Source: JBGSWL01 sp041752455 (GTDB taxonomy: Bacteria; Pseudomonadota; Alphaproteobacteria; Rhizobiales; Rhizobiaceae). From it: a stretch of DNA of 39,031 nucleotides. The position numbers and the translations under genes were made by a program. Shown piece after piece: positions 24,419-33,159 of this stretch. The stretch covers positions 1-39,031 of the forward strand of contig JBGSWL010000148.1 in assembly GCA_041752455.1 (NCBI GenBank), in the 5' to 3' direction. The notes beneath the pieces were generated by a model that saw nothing but the letters and a program-made list of their open reading frames with translations, was not told the DNA's origin and did not search any database. Position 1 is the first letter of the stretch. Every line of letters starts with the position of its first letter.

Positions 24419-25405
24419 ATGTGGGATTTTTCGGTCTTCAAGTCATTGTCGATCATGGCACGGACGATGCCGTTCATCCTGTTCCGGATGGCGGTCTATT
24501 TCGGCATCACGCTTGCAACGATCATGGCGACGGGCGCCGGTGCCGGCATCGGCTACGGCATCGGCAACATCACCGATGATCCGACCAGCTATTCGGTGTG
24601 GGGCGGTCTGGCCGGGTTCGGGCTCATCTCCGCGCTGGTCTACTGGGTGCGGGAATACATCCTCTACATGGTCAAGGCCGGGCACATCGCCGTGATGGTC
24701 AAGATGATCGATGGCGAGGCCATCCCGTCAGGCCAAGGGCAGATCGGCTATGCCCACTCCGTCGTCAAAGACCGGTTCGGCGAGGCCAACGTGCTGTTTG
24801 TGCTCGACCAGCTGATCAAAGGAGCCATCGGCGCGATCACCGGGCTGATCTCCGGCATCACGTCCTTTATCCCGATCCCCGGCCTGTCGCAGATCGTCGG
24901 CATCATCAACGGCATCATCCGCGTCTCGCTGACCTATGTCGACGAGATCATCCTCGCCTACAATGTGCGCATCGACAGCGACAATCCGTGGGAAACCTCG
25001 CGCCACGGCGTCGTGCTCTATGCGCAGAACGCCGGGCGAATGGTCAAGAATGCGGTCTGGGTGTCGATCTTCATGTGGATCACGGCGGTCATCGTTTTTC
25101 TGGTGGCGCTCGCGCCCGCCGGGGCGATCCTGCTCGCCTTCCCGGGCGATCTCGGCGGCTACGGCTTCATCCTCGCCATCGTCTTTGCCTGGGCCTTCAA
25201 CGCCGCCTTCATGGAGCCGTTTGCCATCGCCTGCCTGATGCAGGCCTACTTCAAGGCGATCGAAGGCCAGCGCCCGGATCCGGCCTGGGATGCCAAGCTG
25301 GCCACGGCTTCCGACAAGTTCCGCGACCTGGTCGACAGGGGTCGCCAAGCCTTTGGCGGACGCGACAGCCAAGGGCAGATGCTCGGCCGCAGCGGCAGTT
25401 TCTGA
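24419..25405 (+). CDS. Multi-span membrane protein of unknown function
   Basis: A 328-residue integral membrane protein. Hydrophobic spans occur at about residues 17-45, 59-90, 133-170, 213-243 and 249-283, several with Gly-rich faces (ATGAGAGIGYGIGN; IKGAIGAITGLISGIT). A cytoplasmic C-terminal tail of ~45 residues is polar. No catalytic motif was recognised. I recall similar proteins as conserved hypotheticals in rhizobia but cannot assign a family name. The ATG follows AAGGGG at reasonable spacing. It stands alone between the FG-GAP-like gene and the HDAC-like gene on the same strand. Confidence 0.75.
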   Translation: MWDFSVFKSLSIMARTMPFILFRMAVYFGITLATIMATGAGAGIGYGIGNITDDPTSYSVWGGLAGFGLISALVYWVREYILYMVKAGHIAVMVKMIDGEAIPSGQGQIGYAHSVVKDRFGEANVLFVLDQLIKGAIGAITGLISGITSFIPIPGLSQIVGIINGIIRVSLTYVDEIILAYNVRIDSDNPWETSRHGVVLYAQNAGRMVKNAVWVSIFMWITAVIVFLVALAPAGAILLAFPGDLGGYGFILAIVFAWAFNAAFMEPFAIACLMQAYFKAIEGQRPDPAWDAKLATASDKFRDLVDRGRQAFGGRDSQGQMLGRSGSF

Positions 25406-25450
25406 CCGCCGACTGGTGCAGCGTTCCAGAATCAGTGCTAGGTATCGGGC

Positions 25451-26380
25451 ATGGCAACCCGATACTTCGAAAACGAAATTTTCAAGCAACACATCACGCC
25501 GCCGGGCCATCCCGAACGCGTGGACAGGCTGAGAGCGCTCGAAGAAGCGCTCACGGCGGAGGCTTTCGCCGGACTCGACCGGGCGCAGGCGCCGCGCGCT
25601 GATGAAAGCGCCGTGCTCCTCGCCCATCCGGAAAGCTTTCTGGAAAACGTCCGGCGCCAGATCCCCGAAGAGGGTATACGCGCCATCGACGACGACACTC
25701 ATGCCAGCCCGAAAAGCATGGAAGCTGCGCTGCATGCGATCGGCGGTGCCTTGGCGGCAGTCGATGGCGTGATGACGGGCGCGTTCGACAACGCGTTTGT
25801 CGCAGCCCGCCCGCCGGGCCACCACGCCGAGCGGGAAAAGGCGATGGGCTTTTGCCTGTTCAATACGGTGGCGATTGCTGCACGCCATGCCCAAAGGATG
25901 CACGGCGTCGAGCGCGTCGCGATTGTCGACTGGGATGTCCACCACGGCAACGGGACGCAGGACATCTTCTGGAACGATCCTTCGGTGCTCTATTGTTCGA
26001 CGCACCAGATGCCGCTCTATCCGGGAACCGGCGCCAAGGGCGAGACCGGCGAACACGGCACGATCTGCAATGCGCCGCTTTCGCCGGGCGATGCGAGCGA
26101 CCATTTCCGCGAGGCGTTCAAGAGCCGGGTTCTGGCGGCTATTGACGCGTTCCAGCCGGATTTCCTGATCATTTCCGCCGGTTTTGATGCCCATCACCGC
26201 GATCCGCTCGCCGAGATCAATCTGGTCGAGGACGATTTCGACTGGGCGACCGGACGCCTGATCGAGGCGGCAGGCCGCCACGGCGAAAACCGGCTGATCA
26301 GCGTTCTGGAAGGCGGCTATGACCTGCAAGGCTTGGCAGTATCGGCAGCAACCCATATTCACCGCCTGATGCGCGGCTGA
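25451..26380 (+). CDS. Histone deacetylase/acetylpolyamine amidohydrolase family protein
   Basis: A zinc-dependent deacetylase fold, 309 residues, probably acting on acetylated small molecules or lysines. Catalytic residues are visible: the His pair in RPPGHHAER, the zinc ligands in DWDVHHGNGTQD, and the third Asp in SAGFDAHHRDPLA. VLEGGYDLQGLA supplies the Gly-Gly-Tyr active-site tail. The length matches class II-like bacterial HDACs. In relatives this gene sits upstream of xseB, as here. The substrate is unknown. Confidence 0.92.
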   Translation: MATRYFENEIFKQHITPPGHPERVDRLRALEEALTAEAFAGLDRAQAPRADESAVLLAHPESFLENVRRQIPEEGIRAIDDDTHASPKSMEAALHAIGGALAAVDGVMTGAFDNAFVAARPPGHHAEREKAMGFCLFNTVAIAARHAQRMHGVERVAIVDWDVHHGNGTQDIFWNDPSVLYCSTHQMPLYPGTGAKGETGEHGTICNAPLSPGDASDHFREAFKSRVLAAIDAFQPDFLIISAGFDAHHRDPLAEINLVEDDFDWATGRLIEAAGRHGENRLISVLEGGYDLQGLAVSAATHIHRLMRG

Positions 26381-26395
26381 CCGAGGAGGACCCGG

Positions 26396-26647
26396 ATGAA
26401 CGACGCACCCAAACTGGCCCCGGTCACCGAGATGGCGTTCGAGGATGCGCTTGCCGAACTGGAGCGCATCGTCGACCGGCTGGAGCGCGGCGATGTCGCA
26501 CTCGAACAGTCGATCACGATCTATGAGCGCGGCGAAGCCCTTCGCGCCCGCTGCGACACGCTGCTGAAAGCTGCCGAACTGAAGATCGAAAAGATACGCG
26601 TCGGCCGCGATGGCAAGACGGCCGGCACCGAGCCGCTCGACCCCTGA
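26396..26647 (+). CDS. xseB: Exodeoxyribonuclease VII small subunit
   Basis: Small subunit (83 residues) of the single-strand-specific exonuclease VII, which with several copies per large subunit XseA processes DNA ends. The family pattern is clear: FEDALAELERIVDRLERGD, LEQSITIYERGEALRARCDT and LLKAAELKIEKI. The ATG has GAGGAGGA upstream. It follows the HDAC-like gene by 15 bases. In many rhizobia the next gene is dxs, which is not present here. Confidence 0.95.
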   Translation: MNDAPKLAPVTEMAFEDALAELERIVDRLERGDVALEQSITIYERGEALRARCDTLLKAAELKIEKIRVGRDGKTAGTEPLDP

Positions 26648-26735
26648 CACCGGCGCCTGCAGTAACGGAACCTTAGACACCTCGGTTTAGCTTGCCGCTC
26701 AACGTTGTCGATGACGTTGAGGCGGAGCAAAGCGC

Positions 26736-27752
26736 ATGACCGTGCAATCGCAAATCACCGCGTCCCTTGTGACGCCGGTTCCGCATCTCGCCCGCTCATC
26801 TGCCGCCCATCCGGTCGTCAGGCTTTCGCTGCTGGTGCCGTGCTTCAACGAACAGGATGCGGTCGAAGCTTTTGTCGCCCGTGTCAGCGAGACACTCGGC
26901 GCGCGCGGCGACATCGAATTGGAGCTGCTGTTCGTCAACGACGGCAGCACCGATGCGACCCTGCCGAAGCTGCTACGCATGCAGGTCGAAGATCCGCGCA
27001 TCCGGATCATCGAACTGACGCGGAATTTCGGCAAGGAAGCGGCGCTTTCAGCCGGCCTCATGGAAGCCCGGGGCGATGTGGTCGTGCCGATCGATGTCGA
27101 TCTGCAGCATCCGCCGGAAGTGGTGCTGGACATGCTCGCCAAGTGGAGGGACGGCTTTGATGTCGTGGTCGCCAAGCGCGTCAACCGCGATGATGACCCG
27201 CTGCTGCGGCGCATCTTCACCCGCTGGTTCTACGCAATCCAGAACAATGTCGGCGAAACGCATATTCCCGCCGATGTCGGCGATTTCCGGCTGATGGATG
27301 CGCAGGTCGTGCGCGCGGTCAACCAGTTGCCGGAAAACCGCCGCTTCATGAAAGGCCTGTTTGCCTGGGTCGGCTTTCCGACCGCCGTCGTCGAATTCGA
27401 ACCGCACGATCGCGTCGCGGGCCAGAGCCGGTTCAACGGCTATCGCCTGTGGAATTTTGCGCTCGAAGGGCTCACCAGCTTCTCGACGGCGCCGCTGAAG
27501 ATCTGGACTTATATCGGCCTTGCAATGGCAGTGTTTGCCTTCCTCAACGGTCTCTACATCCTGATTCGAGTCATGTTCGTCGGCATCGAATCACCGGGTT
27601 TCGCCTCGATCTTCACGGCAGTGACGTTCCTCGGCGGGCTGCAACTCATCGGCATCGGCGTGCTCGGCGAGTATGTCGGGCGCACCTACATGGAAGCCAA
27701 GCGGCGGCCGGCCTTTCTCGTGCGCGCGGTCTACGAACCTGACCATGACTGA
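26736..27752 (+). CDS. Family 2 glycosyltransferase (polyprenyl-phosphate glycosyltransferase type, GtrB-like)
   Basis: A 338-residue membrane-attached transferase that probably loads a sugar onto a polyprenyl phosphate on the cytoplasmic face. The GT2 domain opens with SLLVPCFNEQDAVEAFV and has FVNDGSTDATLPKL, the metal-binding acidic motif VPIDVDLQHPPEV, and the acceptor region GQSRFNGYRLWNFALEG. Two C-terminal membrane helices (about residues 254-280 and 289-313) match the GtrB/ArnC/DPM1-like branch. Its last 8 bases overlap the GtrA-DUF6311 gene, so the products probably work together on a surface glycan or lipid. Confidence 0.9.
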   Translation: MTVQSQITASLVTPVPHLARSSAAHPVVRLSLLVPCFNEQDAVEAFVARVSETLGARGDIELELLFVNDGSTDATLPKLLRMQVEDPRIRIIELTRNFGKEAALSAGLMEARGDVVVPIDVDLQHPPEVVLDMLAKWRDGFDVVVAKRVNRDDDPLLRRIFTRWFYAIQNNVGETHIPADVGDFRLMDAQVVRAVNQLPENRRFMKGLFAWVGFPTAVVEFEPHDRVAGQSRFNGYRLWNFALEGLTSFSTAPLKIWTYIGLAMAVFAFLNGLYILIRVMFVGIESPGFASIFTAVTFLGGLQLIGIGVLGEYVGRTYMEAKRRPAFLVRAVYEPDHD

Positions 27753-29817
27753 TGTCGGCATGGCCAGCGTCAAGGGTGCCGTGCTCGCCAACGCGGCCCC
27801 GGCCGCCCGGTTTGCCGTGGTCGGCGTTGCGGCAACGCTGACTCATCTCCTGGTGTTGTGGGTGCTGCTCGAAACCACGGCGCTGCACGTCGTGCCGGCC
27901 AATGTCTGCGCGTTTCTGATTGCTTTCCTGGTCTCGTTCGGCGGCCACTACCATTTCACATTTCGCAAGCAGACGGTGCTTTCCCGCGCCCTGCCGCGCT
28001 TTTTCGCCGTCGCCGCCGCCGGCTGCCTTGCCAATACCGTGGTGCTGGCCGCGCTGGTCAAGGCTGGCGTCCTCAGCGACATGGCCGCCGCTGCCATTGC
28101 GATGGCGGCAATTCCCGCCGTGACATTCGTTTCGGCCCGGTTCTGGGCGTTCCGGGAAACCGGCGCCTTCAAACCTTCCGCAAAGAATGACCGACTGACG
28201 GATCTCGCCCTTCCGGCGGCGATCGGCGCGGTGCTTTTTCTGATCATCGTCGGGCCGCAAATCCTCGATCCGACCAACATCGCCTGGCTGCAACGGGGCG
28301 ACAGCCCGCAGCACTATCTCGGTTGGGCGTTTTTTCGCGATACGCCATGGAGCTGGCCGCCCGGGCTCAATCCGCGTTTCGGCATCGAGCTTGGCTCGTC
28401 GATCGTATTTTCCGACTCCATTCCCCTGATCGCGATCCCGCTGAAGGCGCTGTCGCCGCTGTTGCCTGATCCGTTCCAGTATTTCGGCCTGTGGATCTTC
28501 GCCTGTTTCCTGCTGCAAGCGGTTTTCGCCTTCCGGCTTGTTTCGCTGTTCACGGATGACCGGGCACAGCGCCTCGTCGCCACGGTGTTCTTCGTTGCGG
28601 CGCCGTTTTCGCTGTTCCGGCTGTTCAACGACACGACGTTTCACATGAGCCTGTTCGGCCATTTCCTGATCCTCGCCGCGCTCTACGGCGTCCTGCGCCC
28701 GCAGGCAGGGCGGACCACACGCTACTGGCTCACGCTTCTTTGCGTCAGCGTGCTCGTCCATTTCTATCTTTTCGCCATGGTCGGGCTGTTCTGGATTGTC
28801 GGGCTGAGGCGCGCCGTTGCCAAGCAGGTTCTGTCTACCCGGCAAGCCGTCGCGGAATTGGGCGCTGCCATGGGGTTGGTTGGCGTGCTCGGCTACCTGG
28901 CGGGTTACTTTGCCGGCGGGTCGGCCAAAGCCGGCGGCTTCGGGGTCTACAAGGCAAACCTTTTGACCATGATCGACGCCAACGGCTGGTCGCATGTCCT
29001 CGGCGACATTGCCGGTTCGCCTCAAGAAGTCGAAGGCTTCAACTATATGGGGCTGGGGACGCTTATGCTCGGCGCAGTGGCGCTCGGCCTCGTCATCCTT
29101 CGGCGCGTTTCGATCCGCAAACCGCAGGGTGCCGACCGCTTGCTTTACATTCCCGTCGGGTTGCTGCTGCTGACTGCGGTCACCCACCATATCGGGCTGG
29201 GCTCATGGCAGATCGAATTGCCGCTCATTGCGCCGCTCGTCAACCTGGGTGAAGTCGTCCGTGCCTCCGGCCGCATGCTGTGGCCGGTCTCCTATCTCGT
29301 CACGCTCGGCGTGATCTTTGCCGTCGTCAAAGGTCTCGGCCGCCGACCGACGACAGTTGTGCTTGGCCTTGCCGCCGTTATCCAGATCGCGGACCTGCGC
29401 CCGGTCTGGCAACCCGCCGAGCCGAAGTTTGCGATGCCGCAGGCGCGCCATTGGCCGTCACCGCTTGTCGATCCTTTCTGGTCGCTTGCGGGCGAGCGCT
29501 ACCGCGTCTTGCGCACGTCGAGGCCGCAGGAGCAGGCCGGCAACTGGATGGTGCTTGCCGATCTTGCCCGTGCCCACGGCATGGCGACCGACATCGTCTA
29601 TGTCGCGCGCGTCAATCATGCCGACATGAAGGCCAACACGGCGCGGGCAGCCGCCCGGATTGCCGAGGCGGATTTCGAAGATGATACGCTCTACATTCTG
29701 GACGATGCGCACTTTGCGCAGTTGCGCGCGGATGCCAGACTCGACAGGCGCCATCTCGTCGCGACGGTTGACGGATTGCATCTGCTGGCGCCGAACTGGA
29801 ACCAGCCGTCGCTGTGA
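27745..29817 (+). CDS. GtrA-domain/DUF6311 fusion membrane protein
   Basis: A 690-residue protein. Residues 20-140 form a GtrA-like domain with four membrane helices (ARFAVVGVAATLTHLLVLWV; SFGGHYHFTFRK), the flippase-type partner of GtrB transferases. The rest is a DUF6311 integral membrane domain (LDPTNIAWLQRGDSPQHYLG; ELGSSIVFSDSIPLIAIPLK) with many helices, resembling GT-C glycosyltransferases, and ends in a small soluble part. It overlaps the glycosyltransferase gene by 8 bases (start at 27745). Together they look like a two-gene version of the GtrA-GtrB-GtrC glucosylation set, with the flippase and last transferase fused. The sugar and acceptor are unknown. Confidence 0.82.
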   Translation: MTDVGMASVKGAVLANAAPAARFAVVGVAATLTHLLVLWVLLETTALHVVPANVCAFLIAFLVSFGGHYHFTFRKQTVLSRALPRFFAVAAAGCLANTVVLAALVKAGVLSDMAAAAIAMAAIPAVTFVSARFWAFRETGAFKPSAKNDRLTDLALPAAIGAVLFLIIVGPQILDPTNIAWLQRGDSPQHYLGWAFFRDTPWSWPPGLNPRFGIELGSSIVFSDSIPLIAIPLKALSPLLPDPFQYFGLWIFACFLLQAVFAFRLVSLFTDDRAQRLVATVFFVAAPFSLFRLFNDTTFHMSLFGHFLILAALYGVLRPQAGRTTRYWLTLLCVSVLVHFYLFAMVGLFWIVGLRRAVAKQVLSTRQAVAELGAAMGLVGVLGYLAGYFAGGSAKAGGFGVYKANLLTMIDANGWSHVLGDIAGSPQEVEGFNYMGLGTLMLGAVALGLVILRRVSIRKPQGADRLLYIPVGLLLLTAVTHHIGLGSWQIELPLIAPLVNLGEVVRASGRMLWPVSYLVTLGVIFAVVKGLGRRPTTVVLGLAAVIQIADLRPVWQPAEPKFAMPQARHWPSPLVDPFWSLAGERYRVLRTSRPQEQAGNWMVLADLARAHGMATDIVYVARVNHADMKANTARAAARIAEADFEDDTLYILDDAHFAQLRADARLDRRHLVATVDGLHLLAPNWNQPSL

Positions 29818-29939
29818 CTTTCCGGCCCTTGCGACGTCGACAACAAACCGTCAACCGTACGAGTTGAGACCGTCTTCACCGCGTTTCTTTGCGCCGGTTC
29901 AACCGGTCTTTGGTAGCGTTTCATCCGGACAGGGATGGG

Positions 29940-30296
29940 ATGACGATGACAAGCAATCGCGCACGGAACGCGGTCGCGCTCGTCTTTCCGGCACTTTTGC
30001 TCGCGTTCTTGGCGGGCCTGCCGGCGAAGGCTATGGCGCAACCGACCTATGACAAGAAAATTGCCAAGGCGACCGCTGATATCGTGGCGCAAAAGCTTGG
30101 TTCGATCCGCGGCAGCTTCGGCCCGGCGGACGAAGTAGTGATGTTGCCGGACCTGATGCGAACCTTTTCGGTTCCGTCACAGTCGCGCGCTTTGCGACCG
30201 GCCGAACGGGTCAACCGGACAGCAAGCATCAGCGAACGTCACCTTCGCGATGACGACCTCGCCCGCGTACGCGTCGTTCATGCGGGCCTGATGTAA
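29940..30296 (+). CDS. Small exported protein of unknown function
   Basis: A 118-residue protein with a clear signal peptide (MTMTSNRARNAVALVFPALL onwards, cut after AMA). The mature part is ~85 residues, basic at the C-terminus, without cysteine or recognised domain. The ATG at 29940 follows a GGGATGGG stretch; an upstream in-frame extension lacks a ribosome site. It lies between the glycosyltransferase pair and tlyA on the same strand. Confidence 0.6.
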   Translation: MTMTSNRARNAVALVFPALLLAFLAGLPAKAMAQPTYDKKIAKATADIVAQKLGSIRGSFGPADEVVMLPDLMRTFSVPSQSRALRPAERVNRTASISERHLRDDDLARVRVVHAGLM

Positions 30297-30355
30297 CGCG
30301 TCGCAGGTTCAGCCCCCTTGCGGGCGGCGGGCTGGTCAGCCATGACCGGTCCGTC

Positions 30356-31129
30356 ATGAAAAAATCTGCCGCCCCCACACCCCAACCGGTTTTTGAGCGC
30401 CAACGCCTCGATGAGGCGCTGGTGGCGCGTGGTCTTTTTGAATCGCGCTCGCGGGCACGCGACGCTGTGCTGCGCGGCACGGTCAGCGTCAATGGCGTGA
30501 CCGCCGCCAAGCCGGCCATGACCGTTCCCGCCGATGCGGTGATCGCGGTTGCCGATCCGGCTGCGGCCTATGTCTCACGCGCGGCACTGAAACTGAAGGC
30601 TGGCCTCGACGCATTTGCCATCGACATCAGCGGCGCGACCTGCCTTGATATCGGTGCTTCGACCGGCGGGTTCACGCAGGTGCTGCTCGAAGCCGGAGCG
30701 CGCCATGTCACCGCCATCGATGTCGGACACGACCAGTTGCACGCCTCGCTCGCTGCCGATCCGCGTGTCACCGTGGTCGAAGGGCTGAACGCCCGCGACC
30801 TGACAGTCGAAGACCTGCAGGGCTCGGTTCCCGATCTTGTCGTCTGCGATGTCAGCTTCATTTCGCTGCGCCTTGCGCTGCCTCCGGCCTTGACGCTTGC
30901 AGCCCCCGGCGCACGGTTGGTTGCGCTGATCAAGCCACAGTTCGAAGTGGGGCGCGAGCGTGTGGGTCGCGGCGGGCTGGTCACCGAAGACGATGGCCGC
31001 TTGGCCGCCGATGAACTGGCAAGTTGGCTTGCAACCCAGCCCGGCTGGAGCCTCACCGGTCTCATCGCTTCGCCGATTGCCGGCGGCGACGGCAATCTTG
31101 AATACCTGATGGCAGGGGCCAAAGCATGA
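30356..31129 (+). CDS. tlyA: TlyA-family S4/FtsJ rRNA 2'-O-methyltransferase
   Basis: A 257-residue protein with an N-terminal S4 RNA-binding domain (QRLDEALVARGLFESRSRAR and AVLRGTVSVNG) and an FtsJ-type methyltransferase domain. The SAM site is CLDIGASTGGFTQVLLEAGA, and later motifs are VCDVSFISLRLALP and ALIKPQFEVGRERVG. Mycobacterial TlyA methylates 16S and 23S rRNA; the target here is unproven. The older 'hemolysin' label is not supported. It overlaps the next gene by ATGA, so the pair of RNA methyltransferases is co-translated. Confidence 0.92.
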   Translation: MKKSAAPTPQPVFERQRLDEALVARGLFESRSRARDAVLRGTVSVNGVTAAKPAMTVPADAVIAVADPAAAYVSRAALKLKAGLDAFAIDISGATCLDIGASTGGFTQVLLEAGARHVTAIDVGHDQLHASLAADPRVTVVEGLNARDLTVEDLQGSVPDLVVCDVSFISLRLALPPALTLAAPGARLVALIKPQFEVGRERVGRGGLVTEDDGRLAADELASWLATQPGWSLTGLIASPIAGGDGNLEYLMAGAKA

Positions 31130-32382
31130 TCACCCGCCACCAGCTTGATGTGACATCGCTTGGTGCACGCGGCGATGGCGCTGCGACCCATGAGGGCGAG
31201 ACGGTGCATGTGCCCGGCGCCCTTCCCGGCGAAAGCGTTCTGGCAAGCATCGACAGGGGCCATGCCCATGATGTCGAAATCCTTGAAGCATCGCCCGACC
31301 GCGTGGTGCCGCCCTGCCGCCACTTTCCAGCCTGCGGCGGTTGCGTGATCCAGCATGCGGACTTCGAACTTTATGCGGCGTGGAAACGCAGCCTTGTGGT
31401 CGATGCGCTGGAGCGTGAGCGGATCAATGCCCCGGTCGGCGCGCTTGCGCCTTGCGCCCCCGCCAGCCGCCGCCGGGCGACATTCTCGGTGCTTCACACG
31501 GGCGACGGCGTGCAATTCGGTTTTCAACAACGCGGTACCAACACGATCGAGCCCATCGAGCAGTGCGAAATCGTGCTGCCGGTGCTCAATCAGGCGCGCG
31601 GTGCGCTGAAGGCTGCCGCCCGCGCATTGCTGCCGCTGATGACCGCAAGGACAAGGCCGGTGCAGGTGACCGTGACCGTGTCCCGGACCGGGCTCGATGT
31701 CGCCTTCAAGGGTGTGCCCGACCTCAACGAGGACCGGCGTCAGGCGGCCAGCCGTGTCGCCGAAAAGGCCGGATTTGCGCGCCTGAGCGCCGACGGCGAC
31801 ATCATCGTCGAAACACGCAAGCCGGTGATGATCATCGACGGCTTTGCGGTGGAACTGCCGCCGGGCGGTTTCCTTCAGGCTGTCGAGGCGACCGAGATCA
31901 TGATCCGCCGGGTTGCTGTCGGCCACCTGATCGGGTCCAAGCGCACCGCCGATCTCTTTTGCGGTGCCGGCACGTTCACGCTGCCGCTGGCGCGGTTTTC
32001 TGCCGTGCATGCGGTGGAAAGCGATGCGGCGTCGCTGGCGTCGCTCGACCGGGCGTGGCGGCATTTTGCCCCGCTGGAGCGCCTGCGCGATGTCAAGGTC
32101 GAAAAGCGCGACCTCTATATCCGGCCGGTGACAGCGCGCGAACTGACCGGCGTCGACGGCGTGATCTTTGATCCGCCGCGGGCGGGCGCGGAAGCGCAGG
32201 CGCGGGAACTTGCGGCCTCCAAGGTCAGCCGCATCGCCGCGGTGTCGTGCAATCCGGTGACGCTGGCGCGCGATCTCGCGATCCTGATGGGTGGCGGCTA
32301 CCGGCTGGTTTCGGTTGCGCCGTTCGACCAATTCCTGTGGTCGAACCATGTGGAAGCGGTGGCGCTGCTCGAAAAGCGCTGA
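31126..32382 (+). CDS. RlmD/TrmA-like uracil-C5 RNA methyltransferase
   Basis: SAM-dependent enzyme, 418 residues, methylating C5 of uridine in rRNA or tRNA. The N-terminal region contains an iron-sulfur-type cysteine cluster (CRHFPACGGCVIQ). The SAM-binding motif is ADLFCGAGTFTLPLARF, and the catalytic nucleophile Cys is in VSCNPVTLARDLAIL. VIFDPPRAGAEAQ supplies the third active-site motif. The call is by family; TrmFO-type or 23S-specific substrate choice cannot be read from the sequence. It overlaps tlyA and ends 5 bases from the convergent enoyl-CoA hydratase gene. Confidence 0.92.
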   Translation: MITRHQLDVTSLGARGDGAATHEGETVHVPGALPGESVLASIDRGHAHDVEILEASPDRVVPPCRHFPACGGCVIQHADFELYAAWKRSLVVDALERERINAPVGALAPCAPASRRRATFSVLHTGDGVQFGFQQRGTNTIEPIEQCEIVLPVLNQARGALKAAARALLPLMTARTRPVQVTVTVSRTGLDVAFKGVPDLNEDRRQAASRVAEKAGFARLSADGDIIVETRKPVMIIDGFAVELPPGGFLQAVEATEIMIRRVAVGHLIGSKRTADLFCGAGTFTLPLARFSAVHAVESDAASLASLDRAWRHFAPLERLRDVKVEKRDLYIRPVTARELTGVDGVIFDPPRAGAEAQARELAASKVSRIAAVSCNPVTLARDLAILMGGGYRLVSVAPFDQFLWSNHVEAVALLEKR

Positions 32383-32387
32383 ACCGC

Positions 32388-33146
32388 TCAGCCATCCTTC
32401 TTGCGCGACATGAAGGCCATGAACGCGGCGCGTGCCTCATCGGAGCGCAACTGCGCCGCAAAGTGGCGGACTTCCTCGGCAATCCGTTCACGCAACGCTC
32501 CGGGATCGCCCTTCATCAGCGCCTTGGCGATCGACAAGGCAACCGGCGGCTTTTGTGCCAGGCGATGGGCGGCTGCCATCACTTCGGCTTCAAGAATTTC
32601 GGCCGGAACCGTAGCCCGGATCAGTCCGGCTGCAGCGGCTTCTTCGCCTGTGAACGCTTCACCCGCTGCGAGCAGCGCAAAGGCGCGCTGATAGCCCATG
32701 GCCGCCGGCGCCAACAGGCTCGACCCGGCTTCCGGCACCAGTGCCAGATCGACGAACGGCGTGCGAAACTGCGCGTCGGGCGTTGCATAGGTCATGTCGC
32801 AATGCATGTGGATCGTCGTGCCGATGCCGATCGCAAGTCCCGAAACGCCGGAGACCGCCGGCTTTTTAAGGGTCGCGATCCGCTCCAGGAAAGCAAGAAC
32901 CTCCTGCCCCATGTCGCCGCCCATCGCCGCTGCCATGAAATCCTGCAGATCATTGCCGGAGGAAAAGAACTCAGGCTGGCCGAGAAAGACATGCACGCGC
33001 ACGCCCTCGTCGGCTTCGGCTGCATCAAGCGCAGCGGTCATCGCCTGATACATGGCGCGGGTGATGGCGTTCTTCTTTTCCGGCCGGTTCAGTCGGATGA
33101 CCTGAACGGCGCCATCGCGGCTGATCTCGATATGGGTCGATGTCAC
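32388..33146 (-). CDS. Enoyl-CoA hydratase/isomerase family protein
   Basis: Crotonase-fold enzyme, 252 residues, for hydration of trans-2-enoyl-CoA in fatty-acid or branched-chain amino-acid breakdown. The family motifs are visible: FFSSGNDLQDFM (oxyanion-loop region), SGVSGLAIGIGTTIHMHCD, FVDLALVPEAGSSLLAP with the catalytic-type Glu, and AQKPPVALSIAKALMKG. The GTG at 33146 has GGGGAG 8 bases upstream; a TTG at 33170 would extend it without a good ribosome site. It lies 13 bases downstream of the acyl-CoA dehydrogenase gene on the same strand, so the two steps are co-expressed. Confidence 0.9.
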   Translation of the reverse strand: MTSTHIEISRDGAVQVIRLNRPEKKNAITRAMYQAMTAALDAAEADEGVRVHVFLGQPEFFSSGNDLQDFMAAAMGGDMGQEVLAFLERIATLKKPAVSGVSGLAIGIGTTIHMHCDMTYATPDAQFRTPFVDLALVPEAGSSLLAPAAMGYQRAFALLAAGEAFTGEEAAAAGLIRATVPAEILEAEVMAAAHRLAQKPPVALSIAKALMKGDPGALRERIAEEVRHFAAQLRSDEARAAFMAFMSRKKDG

Positions 33147-33159
33147 GATTGATCTCCCC

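Noticed and set aside
24728..26680. Long minus-strand open frame across the membrane protein, HDAC-like and xseB genes
   Set aside because: Antisense to three well-supported genes; no family resemblance.
27646..32349. Long minus-strand open frames opposite the glycosyltransferase, GtrA-DUF6311, tlyA and RlmD-like genes
   Set aside because: Composition is Arg/Gly/Gln/His-rich antisense noise; the sense genes carry diagnostic motifs.
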